A stretch of 64,000 nt of DNA, taken from assembly GCF_000384195.1 (NCBI RefSeq), contig NZ_KB913034.1, positions 980,507 through 1,044,506 of the forward strand, read 5' to 3'. The stretch is from Allobaculum stercoricanis DSM 13633. Lineage in GTDB: Bacteria > Bacillota_I > Bacilli_A > Erysipelotrichales > Erysipelotrichaceae. This document shows, piece after piece, positions 1-8,833 of this stretch. How positions within the stretch are numbered: position 1 is the first letter of the stretch; every line of letters starts with the position of its first letter. The notes below the pieces were generated by a model. It made no database searches, was not told the DNA's origin, and saw nothing but the letters and a program-made list of their open reading frames with translations. Made by a program: the position numbers and the translations under genes.

Positions 1-74
1 GCACCTTTGCCTCCTAGCAAGTCACGCATATCAGCATTGCCTTCATTGAAAAGATAGACATATTTCTTTTCCAT
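1..74 (-). CDS. ppdK: pyruvate, phosphate dikinase, N-terminal fragment (runs off the left edge)
   Basis: Only the first 24 codons are inside the window. They read MEKKYVYLFNEGNADMRDLL followed by GGKGA, the typical start of pyruvate phosphate dikinase (Lys-Tyr-Val-Tyr then the Leu-Leu-Gly-Gly-Lys-Gly ATP-grasp opening). The enzyme interconverts pyruvate and phosphoenolpyruvate with ATP/AMP and pyrophosphate in the cytoplasm. A strong AAGGAGG lies 6 bases before the ATG. The rest of the gene cannot be judged. Confidence 0.85.
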   Translation of the reverse strand, partial: MEKKYVYLFNEGNADMRDLLGGKG

Positions 75-176
75 GCTTTTCCTCCTTGTGAATAAAAAAT
101 GTTTTTTTGTACTCACTTATTGTAACCGCTTTTCATTATAAATAAATAAACGCTTACAATTTGAAGGATTTTGGTT

Positions 177-614
177 CTATTTCGTCATTTCCAGTTTATT
201 TTTTGGAAATTTTTGCCATGATCCGACATTTTCAGTGCAATCTTTGCAGTGGGGGATTATCAAAATATCAATTTTACGCTCTCGTGCTGGACATACTGTG
301 CTTTTCGCGCAACTCGTTTCACAACATTCAAAATAGCCTTTTTCTTGAAGTTGCTCTAAAAAAGTCACTTCTTCATCGAGTAATTCAGGTTCAATTAAAA
401 TCAAAGGCTTAGAAATGATCGATGGCGTATTTTGCAGTTTTTCTTTCGAAACATGATAGAAGTCGGCAATCATTTGAAATTCTTCTTCATGATGAATAGA
501 ATCTAAAAAATACTTTAATTGGTTAATCTCTTGATAAGGACAACTCGTATTTGTCGCAATTACTTTAATCGGTTTAACCCGGGAACATCCTGAAATAGAT
601 AAAATGCGTATCAT
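177..614 (-). CDS. hypothetical Cys-rich cytoplasmic protein, 145 aa
   Basis: I do not recognise this protein. I start it at ATG 614 because GGAGG sits 6 bases upstream; a longer frame to 656 has no such site. No signal peptide or membrane segment is visible. The N-terminus (MIRILSISGCSR) looks like a beta strand and loop. The C-terminal third is Cys-rich: a Cys-Cys pair, then CAKSTVC and HCKDC, which could bind a metal. It is a lone gene between ppdK and trpS, read leftwards toward ppdK. The role is unknown. Confidence 0.6.
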   Translation of the reverse strand: MIRILSISGCSRVKPIKVIATNTSCPYQEINQLKYFLDSIHHEEEFQMIADFYHVSKEKLQNTPSIISKPLILIEPELLDEEVTFLEQLQEKGYFECCETSCAKSTVCPARERKIDILIIPHCKDCTENVGSWQKFPKNKLEMTK

Positions 615-972
615 TACGTACCTCCAATAAGTTCTATTTTTCTCATATCCATACAAAACGGTTCTTTTTTACTCTAACAAGCGTTGAAGTGAAAATCAGT
701 TTTTATTGATTTTTCTGTTTCAAATGATCAATCAATCTTTTTTAAATCATTACTCTAATCATTCAATGCCTTTTCTGTTTACGAATTTACACATTTGAGA
801 CATTTGTTCTAAAAGATCCGTAATCCGATACAAAATCAGATCGATTTAAACAATATTTTCATTTTTTCAATATAATATCAAAAGAGTGATTTATTCCCTT
901 ACCATCACACAACACATTCAATAAAGGCAAGGTGGATAATTTCATTATTAGATTTGAAAAGAGGATTTGATC
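615..972. other. intergenic, divergent promoters region
   Basis: About 360 AT-rich bases between the leftward hypothetical gene and rightward trpS. It must hold both promoters. A TATAAT at 869-874 is a candidate -10 for trpS, but I see no good -35 at 17 bases. No T-box motif (GGTACCGCG) is present, so trpS does not appear to have a T-box leader. Confidence 0.4.
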
Positions 973-1956
973 ATGAAAACAATGTTAAGCGGAATTAAGC
1001 CAACAGGACGCCTAACTTTAGGAAATTATATTGGTGCAATTCGCGAATTCGTAAAATATCAAGACGAATATGAAATGTTTATTTTCATTGCTAATGAACA
1101 TGCATTGACTGTTCCAATTCAAGCAAGTGAGTTAAGAAAAAATACAAAAGACTTAATCGCACTTTACTTAGCTTGCGGTTTAGACCCAGAAAAATGCACG
1201 ATCTTTTTACAAAGTGATATCGCTGCTCATGCTCAACTTGGTTGGATTATGACTTGCATGTCCGGTTATGGCGAACTGCAAAGAATGACTCAATTTAAAG
1301 ATAAAATGGCAAAACAAGAAACAGGAATTACTGCTGGATTATTCACTTACCCACCTTTAATGTCAGCAGACATCCTGTTATATGATCCAGATTACGTACC
1401 AGTTGGTGTTGACCAAAAACAACACGTTGAACTGACTCGTGATTTGGCAGAACGCTTTAATAAACGTTATTCTGATACATTTAAAGTTCCTGAACCACTC
1501 GTTACAAAAGTCGGAGCTAAAATCTTTGATTTACAAGATCCAACGAAGAAAATGTCTAAATCAGATACAAATCCAAAAGGATGTATCGATTTATTAGATA
1601 ATCCAGCAACAGCACGCAATAAAATCAAAAGTGCAGTGACGGATTCATTAGGGGAAATCCGTTTCGATCCAGAAAATCAACCAGGCTTAGCCAATTTAAT
1701 CACGATCTTATCTGCTTTAACGGATGAACCGATCGAATCAATTGTCGAACGTTACCAAGGCAAAGGTTATGGTGAATTAAAGAAAGAAACTGGCGATGTT
1801 GTCTTTAATTTCCTAACTGATTTACAAGCTCGTTATCAAGACATTACCTCAAGTGGTAAAATTAACGAAATCTTAAATGAAGGTGCCCAAAAAGCATCAA
1901 AAGTTGCCAACAAAAAAATCGCTAAAGTTTATCGTAAAGTTGGATTAACGATTTAA
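973..1956 (+). CDS. trpS: tryptophan--tRNA ligase
   Basis: Class I tryptophanyl-tRNA synthetase, 327 aa, the usual size for the bacterial enzyme. It charges tRNA-Trp using ATP in the cytoplasm. The N-terminal signature is SGIKPTGRLTLGNYIGA (the HIGH-type motif in its TrpRS form) and the KMSKS loop is intact (TKKMSKSDTNP). The start is ATG 973, with GAGG 8 bases upstream; a TTG two codons earlier is less likely. It is monocistronic, ending at a strong terminator shared with convergent murD. Confidence 0.95.
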   Translation: MKTMLSGIKPTGRLTLGNYIGAIREFVKYQDEYEMFIFIANEHALTVPIQASELRKNTKDLIALYLACGLDPEKCTIFLQSDIAAHAQLGWIMTCMSGYGELQRMTQFKDKMAKQETGITAGLFTYPPLMSADILLYDPDYVPVGVDQKQHVELTRDLAERFNKRYSDTFKVPEPLVTKVGAKIFDLQDPTKKMSKSDTNPKGCIDLLDNPATARNKIKSAVTDSLGEIRFDPENQPGLANLITILSALTDEPIESIVERYQGKGYGELKKETGDVVFNFLTDLQARYQDITSSGKINEILNEGAQKASKVANKKIAKVYRKVGLTI

Positions 1957-1966
1957 TTCTTTTTAA

Positions 1967-2013
1967 ACAACGAAAAGACGGAATCAATATCGATTCCGCC
2001 TTTTTTCGTTGTT
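1967..2013. terminator. bidirectional terminator between trpS and murD
   Basis: The core stem CGGAATC/GATTCCG (1979-1985 with 1992-1998) is enclosed by complementary AACAACGAAAA and TTTTCGTTGTT flanks, giving U-runs in both directions. It serves convergent trpS and murD. Confidence 0.85.
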
Positions 2014-2020
2014 AATGATT

Positions 2021-3343
2021 TTACGATTCAATTTTTTCGGCTTGTTTTTTAACAAGTTCTTTAAAGATTTGACCACGCACTTCATAGTTTTTAAATTGAT
2101 CAAAAGAAGAAGTTGCTGGACAAAGCAAAATCACTTCCCCTTCCTTAGCTTGTTCTAAAGCGCGATTGAGGGCGCATTCCATCGTATGACAAATTTCTGT
2201 ACGTGAAAAAATATCTTCAAAGACATGTTCAATTTGACCAAATGCATAGCATGTTTTGACTCGATCGTCATATTGTTTTAATTCAGAATAATCAATTCCT
2301 TTATCTTTTCCTCCTGCAAGCAAATGGACACCTGATTCAAAACTTGATAAAGCTGCCATCGCAGAATGAGTATTTGTCGCTTTAGAGTCGTTATAAATAC
2401 GAACCCCGCGAATCGTATCAACATATTCAATACGGTGTTCTACCCCTTTAAAATCTTCAATCACGTGTTGAATGGTTTCTGGATTTACGCCAAGTAAATA
2501 AGCAATACAAGCAGCTTGCATTGCATTCATCAAGTTAAATTGACCAACTAGTTTTAAATCAGAGATGCAAAATAGCTGAATATCATGCAAACAAACAAAT
2601 CCATCTTGGATATGTAAAGCCACATCTTGTCGATTCAGTGAACAATCAATGACTTGGCAAGGAATATTTTGGGCATATTCAATAATTGTAGGATCATCGA
2701 CATTCCGAATAAAGAAGTCGTTTTCATCACAATTTTCGTAAATTTTAAATTTAGAAGCATAATAATCTTCTAAACTATTCATGTAATCTAAATGATCCGG
2801 TGCAAGGTTCGTGACAACACTGACATGAGGTCTAAATTTTTCAATTCCTAACAATTGGAAATTGCTCAGCTCTAATGCGACATGGGCTGTTTGTTCTTCA
2901 TTACCTAAAACAATTTCACTTAATGGTACACCAATGTTTCCAGCTACTTTGGCATCGGAAAATTGCGCTTTTAACATCTCGTAAAGCAAAGTTGTTACAG
3001 TTGTTTTTCCATCAGTTCCGGTAATTGCGCCATAACTAAATTTTGGGGCAAACCAAAAAGCTGTTTCGATTTCAGTATAAATTGGTACTTTCTTTTCAAG
3101 AAAATAAGCAATAAAAGGAACGCGATAAGGGATTCCTGGGTTTTTCACCACAAAGTCGTACTCTTTTTCTTTCAAGCAATCAGGATGTCCTTGGTCAAAC
3201 ACTTCAATTCCTAGCGTTTCTAATTCTTCTTTATTTTCAATTTTATTTTGATCCGTCAACACAACATGATAGCCATGGTTGTTGAGTAACTTGGCAGCAT
3301 TAATTCCTGATCTGGCTGCTCCAATTAACAATACTTGTTTCAT
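2021..3343 (-). CDS. murD: UDP-N-acetylmuramoylalanine--D-glutamate ligase
   Basis: MurD, 440 aa, adds D-Glu to UDP-MurNAc-L-Ala in cytoplasmic peptidoglycan precursor synthesis. The N-terminal Rossmann-like domain opens with LLIGAARSGINAA. The ATP site is GTDGKTTVTT, with Asp where many homologues have Asn. The central NLAPDHLDYM and the later YNDSKATNTHSA segments are Mur-ligase signatures. AGAGGA precedes the ATG. It lies downstream of mraY on the same strand, but a terminator and about 450 bases separate them, so they look like separate transcripts. Other division and cell wall cluster genes are not here. Confidence 0.95.
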   Translation of the reverse strand: MKQVLLIGAARSGINAAKLLNNHGYHVVLTDQNKIENKEELETLGIEVFDQGHPDCLKEKEYDFVVKNPGIPYRVPFIAYFLEKKVPIYTEIETAFWFAPKFSYGAITGTDGKTTVTTLLYEMLKAQFSDAKVAGNIGVPLSEIVLGNEEQTAHVALELSNFQLLGIEKFRPHVSVVTNLAPDHLDYMNSLEDYYASKFKIYENCDENDFFIRNVDDPTIIEYAQNIPCQVIDCSLNRQDVALHIQDGFVCLHDIQLFCISDLKLVGQFNLMNAMQAACIAYLLGVNPETIQHVIEDFKGVEHRIEYVDTIRGVRIYNDSKATNTHSAMAALSSFESGVHLLAGGKDKGIDYSELKQYDDRVKTCYAFGQIEHVFEDIFSRTEICHTMECALNRALEQAKEGEVILLCPATSSFDQFKNYEVRGQIFKELVKKQAEKIES

Positions 3344-3703
3344 CTTATTTGTCCTCTTTATTTTAAATCCATCCTCAAGCGATGGTTGATCTGTACATAA
3401 ACGATATTATTATGAACGTTTCCTTTTCGTTTTGCATGATTTCTGTCTTGTATCGATTGATTCTTTCATGAGTTTAGTCAATTTCGCAAGTTTATCTTTT
3501 TAAAATCACTTATCCAACCAAAACAAAAAAGAAAGCTAAGATCTTCACTAATCCGATTTATTGCTTAATCACGCTAAAAACACCCTTACTCGCCAAAAGT
3601 GTTCAATCCAAATCATTCTTAAAAACCAAAATCGTCAGCATGATCAATTTTTCTAACTGAATCTCTATTTTAATCGATCCAAAACTCATCAATTGACTCA
3701 AAA
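3344..3703. other. intergenic between mraY terminator and murD
   Basis: About 360 AT-rich bases with no open frame of note. It should carry the murD promoter. A weak dyad around 3588-3611 (ACAC...GTGT) is visible. Nothing else stands out. Confidence 0.4.
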
Positions 3704-3758
3704 CAAAAAAGGTCTTCAAAGTAAGTATGAGCATTACACTCAACTTCTTTAAAGACCA
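3704..3758 (-). terminator. rho-independent terminator of mraY
   Basis: The arms GGTCTTCAAAG (3711-3721) and CTTTAAAGACC (3747-3757) pair. On the minus strand they are followed by a run of Ts (A-run 3705-3710). Confidence 0.8.
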
Positions 3759-3795
3759 TTTTGCATCAATTTAAAACTTTGCCATTTGCTCGATA

Positions 3796-4800
3796 CTAAA
3801 GAGCCAGGAATGCTAAGAAAATCGAAATTGCAGCTAGGATCGCTCCCCATGACCAGAAGACAGTGCAGACTTTCATTTCTGACCAGCCTTTCTTTTCGAA
3901 ATGGTGGTGTAAAGGAGCCATCAAGAACACACGACGATGTGTCTTTTTATAATACAGAACTTGGATAATATCTGAGAGTGTTTCAACAATAAACACGCCA
4001 CCTGCGATCAATAACAACAACTCCATCTTAGTCGTCATTGCTGCTGCGGCTAAAATACCACCTAAAGCCAAAGATCCGGTATCGCCCATGAAGACTTTTG
4101 CCGGATGGATATTAAATCGTAAATATCCAAACAAAGCAAAGATCACCATGATCAAAATCGCACATGCACTATATTGGCCTTGCCAAGCAAACACTAAAGC
4201 AAATGGAACAAAGGAAATAATGGACAACCCTGCGCAAAGACCATCTACTCCATCAGATAAATTGACCGCATTACTTGATCCTGTGAATAAGAAAAAGATC
4301 AAAATCACAAAGAACCAAGTTGGTGCTAACCATTGAATATGACCTGGTAAATGGATCAACGTTGGATTATGCATCATGTAATAAACTGTTAACAACACAG
4401 CAAGGACAGCTTGTAATCCAAACTTTAAGGCTGGTTTTAATCCTTCATTCGATTTTTGAACAACGATAATATAATCATCGACAAATCCAATTAATCCAAA
4501 TCCTAAATAAGCGATCCACATAATGACGGTGGAATTGTCCCAGTTTAATGGCGTAAAGAAACTTGCAATAAAATAAACAATAAAAGGCACAATTAAGAAT
4601 GCAAGTCCGCCCATTGTAGGCGTTCCTGTTTTCGCCTTATGGCTTGCAAGTCCTTCCTCACGTTCAGTTTGACCAAATTTTAATTTATGTAAGTAACGAA
4701 TCAGAGCTGGCATAAAGGCTAGCATTCCAATGAGCACTACAATACCTAATACAATTGCTAAACCAATCATCGACCAGTCAATCGGCACAATATGATTCAT
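3796..4800 (-). CDS. mraY: phospho-N-acetylmuramoyl-pentapeptide transferase
   Basis: MraY, 334 aa, makes lipid I by moving phospho-MurNAc-pentapeptide onto undecaprenyl phosphate at the inner face of the membrane. About ten hydrophobic segments are visible. Family signatures are KTGTPTMGGL near residue 56, NAVNLSDGVDGL (Asp-rich catalytic motif), FMGDTGSLALGG, and the MAPLHHHFEKKGW histidine loop near the C-terminus. GAAGGGTG precedes the ATG. It stands alone rather than inside a full mur/fts cluster; murD is next downstream but separately transcribed. Confidence 0.96.
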   Translation of the reverse strand: MNHIVPIDWSMIGLAIVLGIVVLIGMLAFMPALIRYLHKLKFGQTEREEGLASHKAKTGTPTMGGLAFLIVPFIVYFIASFFTPLNWDNSTVIMWIAYLGFGLIGFVDDYIIVVQKSNEGLKPALKFGLQAVLAVLLTVYYMMHNPTLIHLPGHIQWLAPTWFFVILIFFLFTGSSNAVNLSDGVDGLCAGLSIISFVPFALVFAWQGQYSACAILIMVIFALFGYLRFNIHPAKVFMGDTGSLALGGILAAAAMTTKMELLLLIAGGVFIVETLSDIIQVLYYKKTHRRVFLMAPLHHHFEKKGWSEMKVCTVFWSWGAILAAISIFLAFLAL

Positions 4801-4906
4801 AATTTCACCCTTCTTTTTGCTTGAAGATTATAACACAGAACTTTCTATATTTTTTTAAGTGTAAAAAAATTGAAAACAGAAGAACTCGTTAGATTGGTAG
4901 ATCTAT

Positions 4907-4942
4907 AAGAAAAGACGCCGTATTTAAACGACGTCTTTTCTT
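4907..4942 (-). terminator. terminator of the DUF5648 gene
   Basis: AAGAAAAGACG (4907-4917) pairs perfectly with CGTCTTTTCTT (4932-4942). It lies just downstream of the leftward secreted protein gene and could also act on the other strand. Confidence 0.7.
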
Positions 4943-4975
4943 GATCATTAAAAATTTTATTGAAACGAATCACGA

Positions 4976-5497
4976 TTAGTATGCAGAACCATACCAAGCA
5001 ATTCCTTCATATCTCCATCCTAAACGTTGTAAAGCACGAACTTCATTTGCATTTTTTGTATAATGGTGCGTCGCTGTCGTTGCGTATGGATTGTAACAAC
5101 GATAAACAGGAATACCTCTTGCTGTTTTACGATCTTCCCAAGCTAAGCTGACAGATCCCCAGGCAACTCCTTCATATACCCAGCCGCGAGCAATTAATGT
5201 ATCTTTTTCATTTGTGTCCATGCAATAGTGGTGATCGCCTGTATTTGGGTTTAATAAACGGTAAACATACCATCCTGAAACAGGAGCATTCCAACCTACC
5301 CCTTCATACGTCCATCCCGCATTCACAAGATTGTAATATTCTTGAGAGAAAACAGTATAGAAATGTTCACCTGTTTGGCTATTATATAAACGGTAAACAG
5401 GTGTGCTATTGGCAGCAAGAACTGGTGTTGGTGCAATCGTTCCAAATAGAGTGCAAAGTGAAACAGCACCGGCAATTAATTTATTTTTGAATGACAT
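4976..5497 (-). CDS. secreted DUF5648-type repeat protein
   Basis: A 173-aa exported protein. Residues 1-29 form a signal peptide (KNK then a hydrophobic run ending PTPVLAA). The rest is three copies of a repeat of about 45 residues: each has P/W-V-Y-R-L/C-Y/L-N, then a GEHFYT/GDHHYC/ATHHYT core, and ends in GW-x-YEG-x-W. This is the pattern of the DUF5648 family, often found as a C-terminal module of surface or secreted enzymes; here it stands alone. The biochemical role is unknown. It is monocistronic with an AGGAG site before the ATG. Confidence 0.75.
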   Translation of the reverse strand: MSFKNKLIAGAVSLCTLFGTIAPTPVLAANSTPVYRLYNSQTGEHFYTVFSQEYYNLVNAGWTYEGVGWNAPVSGWYVYRLLNPNTGDHHYCMDTNEKDTLIARGWVYEGVAWGSVSLAWEDRKTARGIPVYRCYNPYATTATHHYTKNANEVRALQRLGWRYEGIAWYGSAY

Positions 5498-5901
5498 AAT
5501 CCATTCTCCTTTTCATCGTCATAGCTAGTTTCAATCTTCATTTAAAGATTTAATATAAATCATTGTAAATCACGAGTCTTTATAATAGATTTCTCTATCA
5601 TTATGTTTGGATCAAAAGTACTATGCTCATTTAAATTATACTAAAAAGCATACAAAATGGAAATTTTCGCTTTTTTTCGGATACTAAATAGATTTAACGA
5701 ATAAATGATTAATTGTGCAAAAATTCAAAACATTTAGATTTTAACCTAAAAACGAATCATTTTCTGCCAATTTATCCCTTTTTATGGCGAATTTTCCTAC
5801 TCCTGGTTTATCTTGAGCGATCAATTTGTTAAAATTTCCGAGTTAATGAACATCTTCATTTTCCATTTACCCAGCATTTTGATGAGAATTATCGTTTCTT
5901 C
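5498..5901. other. intergenic, divergent promoter region
   Basis: About 400 AT-rich bases between the DUF5648 gene and rpmB. Apart from the rpmB promoter listed separately, I see no conserved RNA motif or gene. Confidence 0.4.
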
Positions 5902-5930
5902 TTGAAAAGTAATGGGTTGGGTGTTAATAT
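5902..5930 (+). promoter_or_regulatory. predicted promoter of rpmB
   Basis: TTGAAA (5902-5907), a 17-base spacer, then TAATAT (5925-5930). This is a close match to the primary-sigma consensus and lies 53 bases before the rpmB start. Confidence 0.65.
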
Positions 5931-5983
5931 GTCAAAGCGACTGTAAAAATAGTTGCTTACTTATTGGAGAAGGAGGGATACAA

Positions 5984-6175
5984 ATGTCTAGAAAGTGTGC
6001 AATCTCTGGTAAAGGACCTCTGTCCGGTAACAAACGTTCTCACTCCATGAGAGCTTCCCGCCGTAAATGGAACGTTAACCTGCAGAAAGCTACAATCATG
6101 GTTGACGGCAAACCTCAAACGGTTAAAGTTGCTGCAAGAACCCTGAGAACATTGAAAAAACAAGGAGCTATCTAA
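5984..6175 (+). CDS. rpmB: 50S ribosomal protein L28
   Basis: L28, 63 aa, part of the large ribosomal subunit. It opens MSRKCAISGKGPLSGNKRSH and is highly basic. The start is ATG 5984, placed by AGGAGGG 6 bases upstream; a longer frame from 5912 is not expected. Cys5 is present but the other zinc-binding cysteines of the C+ form are missing, so this looks like a zinc-independent type. It is a single-gene transcript with its own promoter and terminator, opposite the thiN/rsgA operon as in Bacillus. Confidence 0.97.
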   Translation: MSRKCAISGKGPLSGNKRSHSMRASRRKWNVNLQKATIMVDGKPQTVKVAARTLRTLKKQGAI

Positions 6176-6185
6176 ACTCCTTTCT

Positions 6186-6208
6186 AAGCCGCGTTAAGCG
6201 GCTTTTTT
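6186..6208 (+). terminator. terminator of rpmB
   Basis: AAGCCGC (6186-6192) pairs with GCGGCTT (6198-6204), followed by a T run. Confidence 0.9.
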
Positions 6209-6235
6209 ATTCTGTATTTTTATACTTTTATCAAA

Positions 6236-6279
6236 ACAAAAAGAAGCTAGCAACTCTATTTTTGAGTTAAGCTAGCTTC
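6236..6279 (-). terminator. terminator overlapping the end of the operon's last gene
   Basis: GAAGCTAGC (6243-6251) pairs with GCTAGCTTC (6271-6279), with inner AACTC/GAGTT pairing and a T run on the minus strand. The 5' arm encodes the last codons of the HdeD-like gene. Confidence 0.85.
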
Positions 6280-7572
6280 GAATGAGTGAACTCGCCTTTG
6301 AATAATGGGCGAGTTTTCTTTTTGATATTCATTTTCTAAATAATCATAATATGTACCCGGTGTGAGAATTCCTTTAACCGATAAAACATCAGCACCGACA
6401 GTACCTAAAATCAAATCAGAAAATAAGGCACAATTATCCCCAACAACCCAATACGTCTTAAATGAGCCAGATTTAAACTTATAAAACTTAGCTCCTGTAC
6501 GATAATGTAAACGGCTAGGATAATCTTCTTCTAATTCAGCAAGCTTTGATGCTTTTCCCTTCCGTTCTATTTTGCTATACCAGCGTACAGAACGATGAAA
6601 CAACTCATCAAGCTGTTCTTCGATTTTTTCATCTTCTTGTGGAGTTGTAACAATCGAATATTCAAATAACGTATTATGCTCGTATTTAACGAGATTCGGA
6701 ACATAAAGATCTTCTGGAACAATAAAGTAAACGCCATCCCCTAATAACTGTAAAAAGCGATAGCTTTCCGTATCATAATTGCCATACGAATAGATCATAC
6801 CGCGCCAAGAAAACGTAATATGACCAATTTTTTGAAAACCGTCACTCCCTATATGAATAAAAACTTTAAGCTTAGCTGGAGCATCGCGATCAACTTTGAC
6901 GGTCTTTTTCCCATAGTCTTGGCCTAATTTAATTTTTTCATTAATTACCTTTAAAGCAGCATCAGGCAATAGTGTTCCTAAAACGATCGGTAAACCGATA
7001 TATAAACCTCTTTTCCAAGTATAGGAAGAAGAATAGGCATCATATAAGTTCACTGCAATTCGTGCAGCAAGTAAGATAAAATATACGCCAAATATCCTTA
7101 ATAAATTGACAGTATCAACGTAATCAGTAAACAACAAAACGCAACCAATAATTCCATAAATCGAAATCAAGACAACACTGCGCACTCTAATCTTGACGCG
7201 ATTAGACCAGTTAATGCAAGCTTGCACAAGCATCGATATGGAAGCAATTAAACAATACCAACCAAACGATGTTCGGATAATCCACTCTGGTAGTCTTTGA
7301 TTAAAAAGCAAAAGGATACCAAAGGCAATAGTGATTCCACCATAGAAATAGTTTGACTTTTTCTTTCGCGATTGAATGAAATTTTGGCTAATCAAATAAA
7401 AACCATAGATAAACACCGCAACAACCGCAATCTTTAAATTCAAATCATAAAATGCGGCCGGTATGACAAGCGAATAAATCCCCATGCCCAATAAAATCAA
7501 AACAAGGAATAAAGTGGAGATAATTTCATATGGATGATAAGTGTTTTGCTTATCTAAAATTGGTTTCGACAC
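6256..7572 (-). CDS. HdeD/DUF308-like membrane protein with a C-terminal papain-like (His-first) domain
   Basis: A 438-aa protein. Residues 15-205 hold about six or seven membrane segments like the HdeD/DUF308 family. Residues 225-438 form a soluble domain with GHITFSWRG (His251) before GDNCALFSD (Cys381). That order, His then Cys, is seen in permuted papain-like folds such as DUF4105/Lnb and YiiX-type proteins, so a cysteine peptidase or amidase is plausible but unproven. The start is GTG 7572, after GGGAGGGTG. It overlaps the end of thiN by 23 bases, so it is co-transcribed and probably translationally coupled. It is an insertion relative to Bacillus gene order. Substrate unknown. Confidence 0.55.
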   Translation of the reverse strand: MSKPILDKQNTYHPYEIISTLFLVLILLGMGIYSLVIPAAFYDLNLKIAVVAVFIYGFYLISQNFIQSRKKKSNYFYGGITIAFGILLLFNQRLPEWIIRTSFGWYCLIASISMLVQACINWSNRVKIRVRSVVLISIYGIIGCVLLFTDYVDTVNLLRIFGVYFILLAARIAVNLYDAYSSSYTWKRGLYIGLPIVLGTLLPDAALKVINEKIKLGQDYGKKTVKVDRDAPAKLKVFIHIGSDGFQKIGHITFSWRGMIYSYGNYDTESYRFLQLLGDGVYFIVPEDLYVPNLVKYEHNTLFEYSIVTTPQEDEKIEEQLDELFHRSVRWYSKIERKGKASKLAELEEDYPSRLHYRTGAKFYKFKSGSFKTYWVVGDNCALFSDLILGTVGADVLSVKGILTPGTYYDYLENEYQKENSPIIQRRVHSFEASLTQK

Positions 7573-8155
7573 TAATCACCCTCCCTTCATGAACGGTTAC
7601 AGTTGCCGATTCATTAGGAATTGAATTAGAACAAGTATAAATATCCTGAACATCAATCCAGCGCTGATCTAACTCATATTCAAAATGATCTAATGAAATA
7701 CAAGTCTTTTCTAGCGCAAAAAAGGAGATATGCGAATATTGTGCTTTAAATTCATACTGTCCTTTTGTTAGCACGCGAATTCGCGTATTTTGATCTAACA
7801 CGACTACATTGGGATATTGCCATCCGATTATTCGCAAATTAGCTAATGTATGATCTAAACGTTTTCCAATAGCACCACAAATATAAATTTGCGAGTAACC
7901 CATTTCTTTAGCCTTCATCAAGGCGAGCTCCATGTCCGTTTCATCCTTATGCGTTGGGTGTATAAAAACAGGACAATCGAGTTTAATCTCTTCATTTTTA
8001 GAATCAAAATCCCCAATCACAAAATAAGGTTGAATGTTATGTTCTAACAGCACTTGAAAACCAAAATCAACACCGATCCAGTCTACGTCTTTAAAATCAG
8101 GTAAATCGGTGGCAATCGGACTAACTAAAACTGCAATATCATGCTTTTTTAACAA
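7550..8155 (-). CDS. thiN: thiamine pyrophosphokinase
   Basis: ThiN, 201 aa, transfers pyrophosphate from ATP to thiamine to give thiamine diphosphate in the cytoplasm. Diagnostic motifs are GDFDS near residue 48, KDETDME near 70 and GKRLDHTLAN near 98. It overlaps rpe by 7 bases upstream and the HdeD-like gene downstream. This is the conserved rsgA-rpe-thiN order of Bacillota. No TPP riboswitch is seen, as expected inside an operon. Confidence 0.93.
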   Translation of the reverse strand: MLKKHDIAVLVSPIATDLPDFKDVDWIGVDFGFQVLLEHNIQPYFVIGDFDSKNEEIKLDCPVFIHPTHKDETDMELALMKAKEMGYSQIYICGAIGKRLDHTLANLRIIGWQYPNVVVLDQNTRIRVLTKGQYEFKAQYSHISFFALEKTCISLDHFEYELDQRWIDVQDIYTCSNSIPNESATVTVHEGRVISVETNFR

Positions 8156-8805
8156 AGTGAATCCACCGCTTTCTCAATATCATTTTTGAAGACATAGCTT
8201 CCTGCAACTAAAGTATCAACCCCAGCAGCTTTTGCTTCTTTGGCTGTTTGATCATTAATTCCGCCATCAATTTCAATACGGTAGTTTAATCCATGTTCTT
8301 GACGATAAGCACTTAATGTCCGTACTTTTTCAAGTGTTTCTGGCATAAAGCTTTGACCACCATATCCTGGTTCAACTGACATGATTAAAACGATATCTAC
8401 TTCTTTTAATAAAGGTAAAAATGGTTCGATTGGAGTATTAGGTTTCACACTAAATCCTGCTTGAATTCCTTGTTGATGAATGTCTTCAATTAATTTCGAA
8501 ATAGAAGATAAGTCATTATCTAAAGCTTCAGTATGGAATACGATCAAATCCGCACCGGCATTAATAAATACTTTAGAAAAATAAGTAGGATCGCTCACCA
8601 TTAAATGAACATCTAAAAAGAGATCCGTTGATTTTTTAAATTGTTTTAAAATATCTGGTCCAAATGACAAGTTAGGAACAAAATGTCCATCCATTACATC
8701 ATAGTGGATCCATTTCGCTTTTGAAGCTTCCAAAGCTTTAATTTGTTCGAGCATTTTGGTGTAATCCATCGATAAAACGGATGGGGCAATCACTAATTCT
8801 GGCAT
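8149..8805 (-). CDS. rpe: ribulose-phosphate 3-epimerase
   Basis: Rpe, 218 aa, interconverts ribulose-5-phosphate and xylulose-5-phosphate in the pentose phosphate pathway. It is a TIM barrel with APSVLSMDY at the N-terminus, HYDVMDGHFVPNLSFG, the HLMV strand, VEPGYGGQSF and IEIDGGIN, the normal metal and phosphate ligands. I choose ATG 8805 because AAGGAG lies 6-7 bases before it; an in-frame ATG five codons upstream overlaps that site. It is in the prkC-rsgA-rpe-thiN operon. Confidence 0.95.
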   Translation of the reverse strand: MPELVIAPSVLSMDYTKMLEQIKALEASKAKWIHYDVMDGHFVPNLSFGPDILKQFKKSTDLFLDVHLMVSDPTYFSKVFINAGADLIVFHTEALDNDLSSISKLIEDIHQQGIQAGFSVKPNTPIEPFLPLLKEVDIVLIMSVEPGYGGQSFMPETLEKVRTLSAYRQEHGLNYRIEIDGGINDQTAKEAKAAGVDTLVAGSYVFKNDIEKAVDSLC

Positions 8806-8833
8806 ACTATTCTCCTTCATTTGTTTATGTTTA

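Noticed and set aside
615..972. T-box leader for trpS
   Set aside because: No AAGGTGGTACCGCG-like sequence or leader terminator is present; only ileS shows a T-box in this window.
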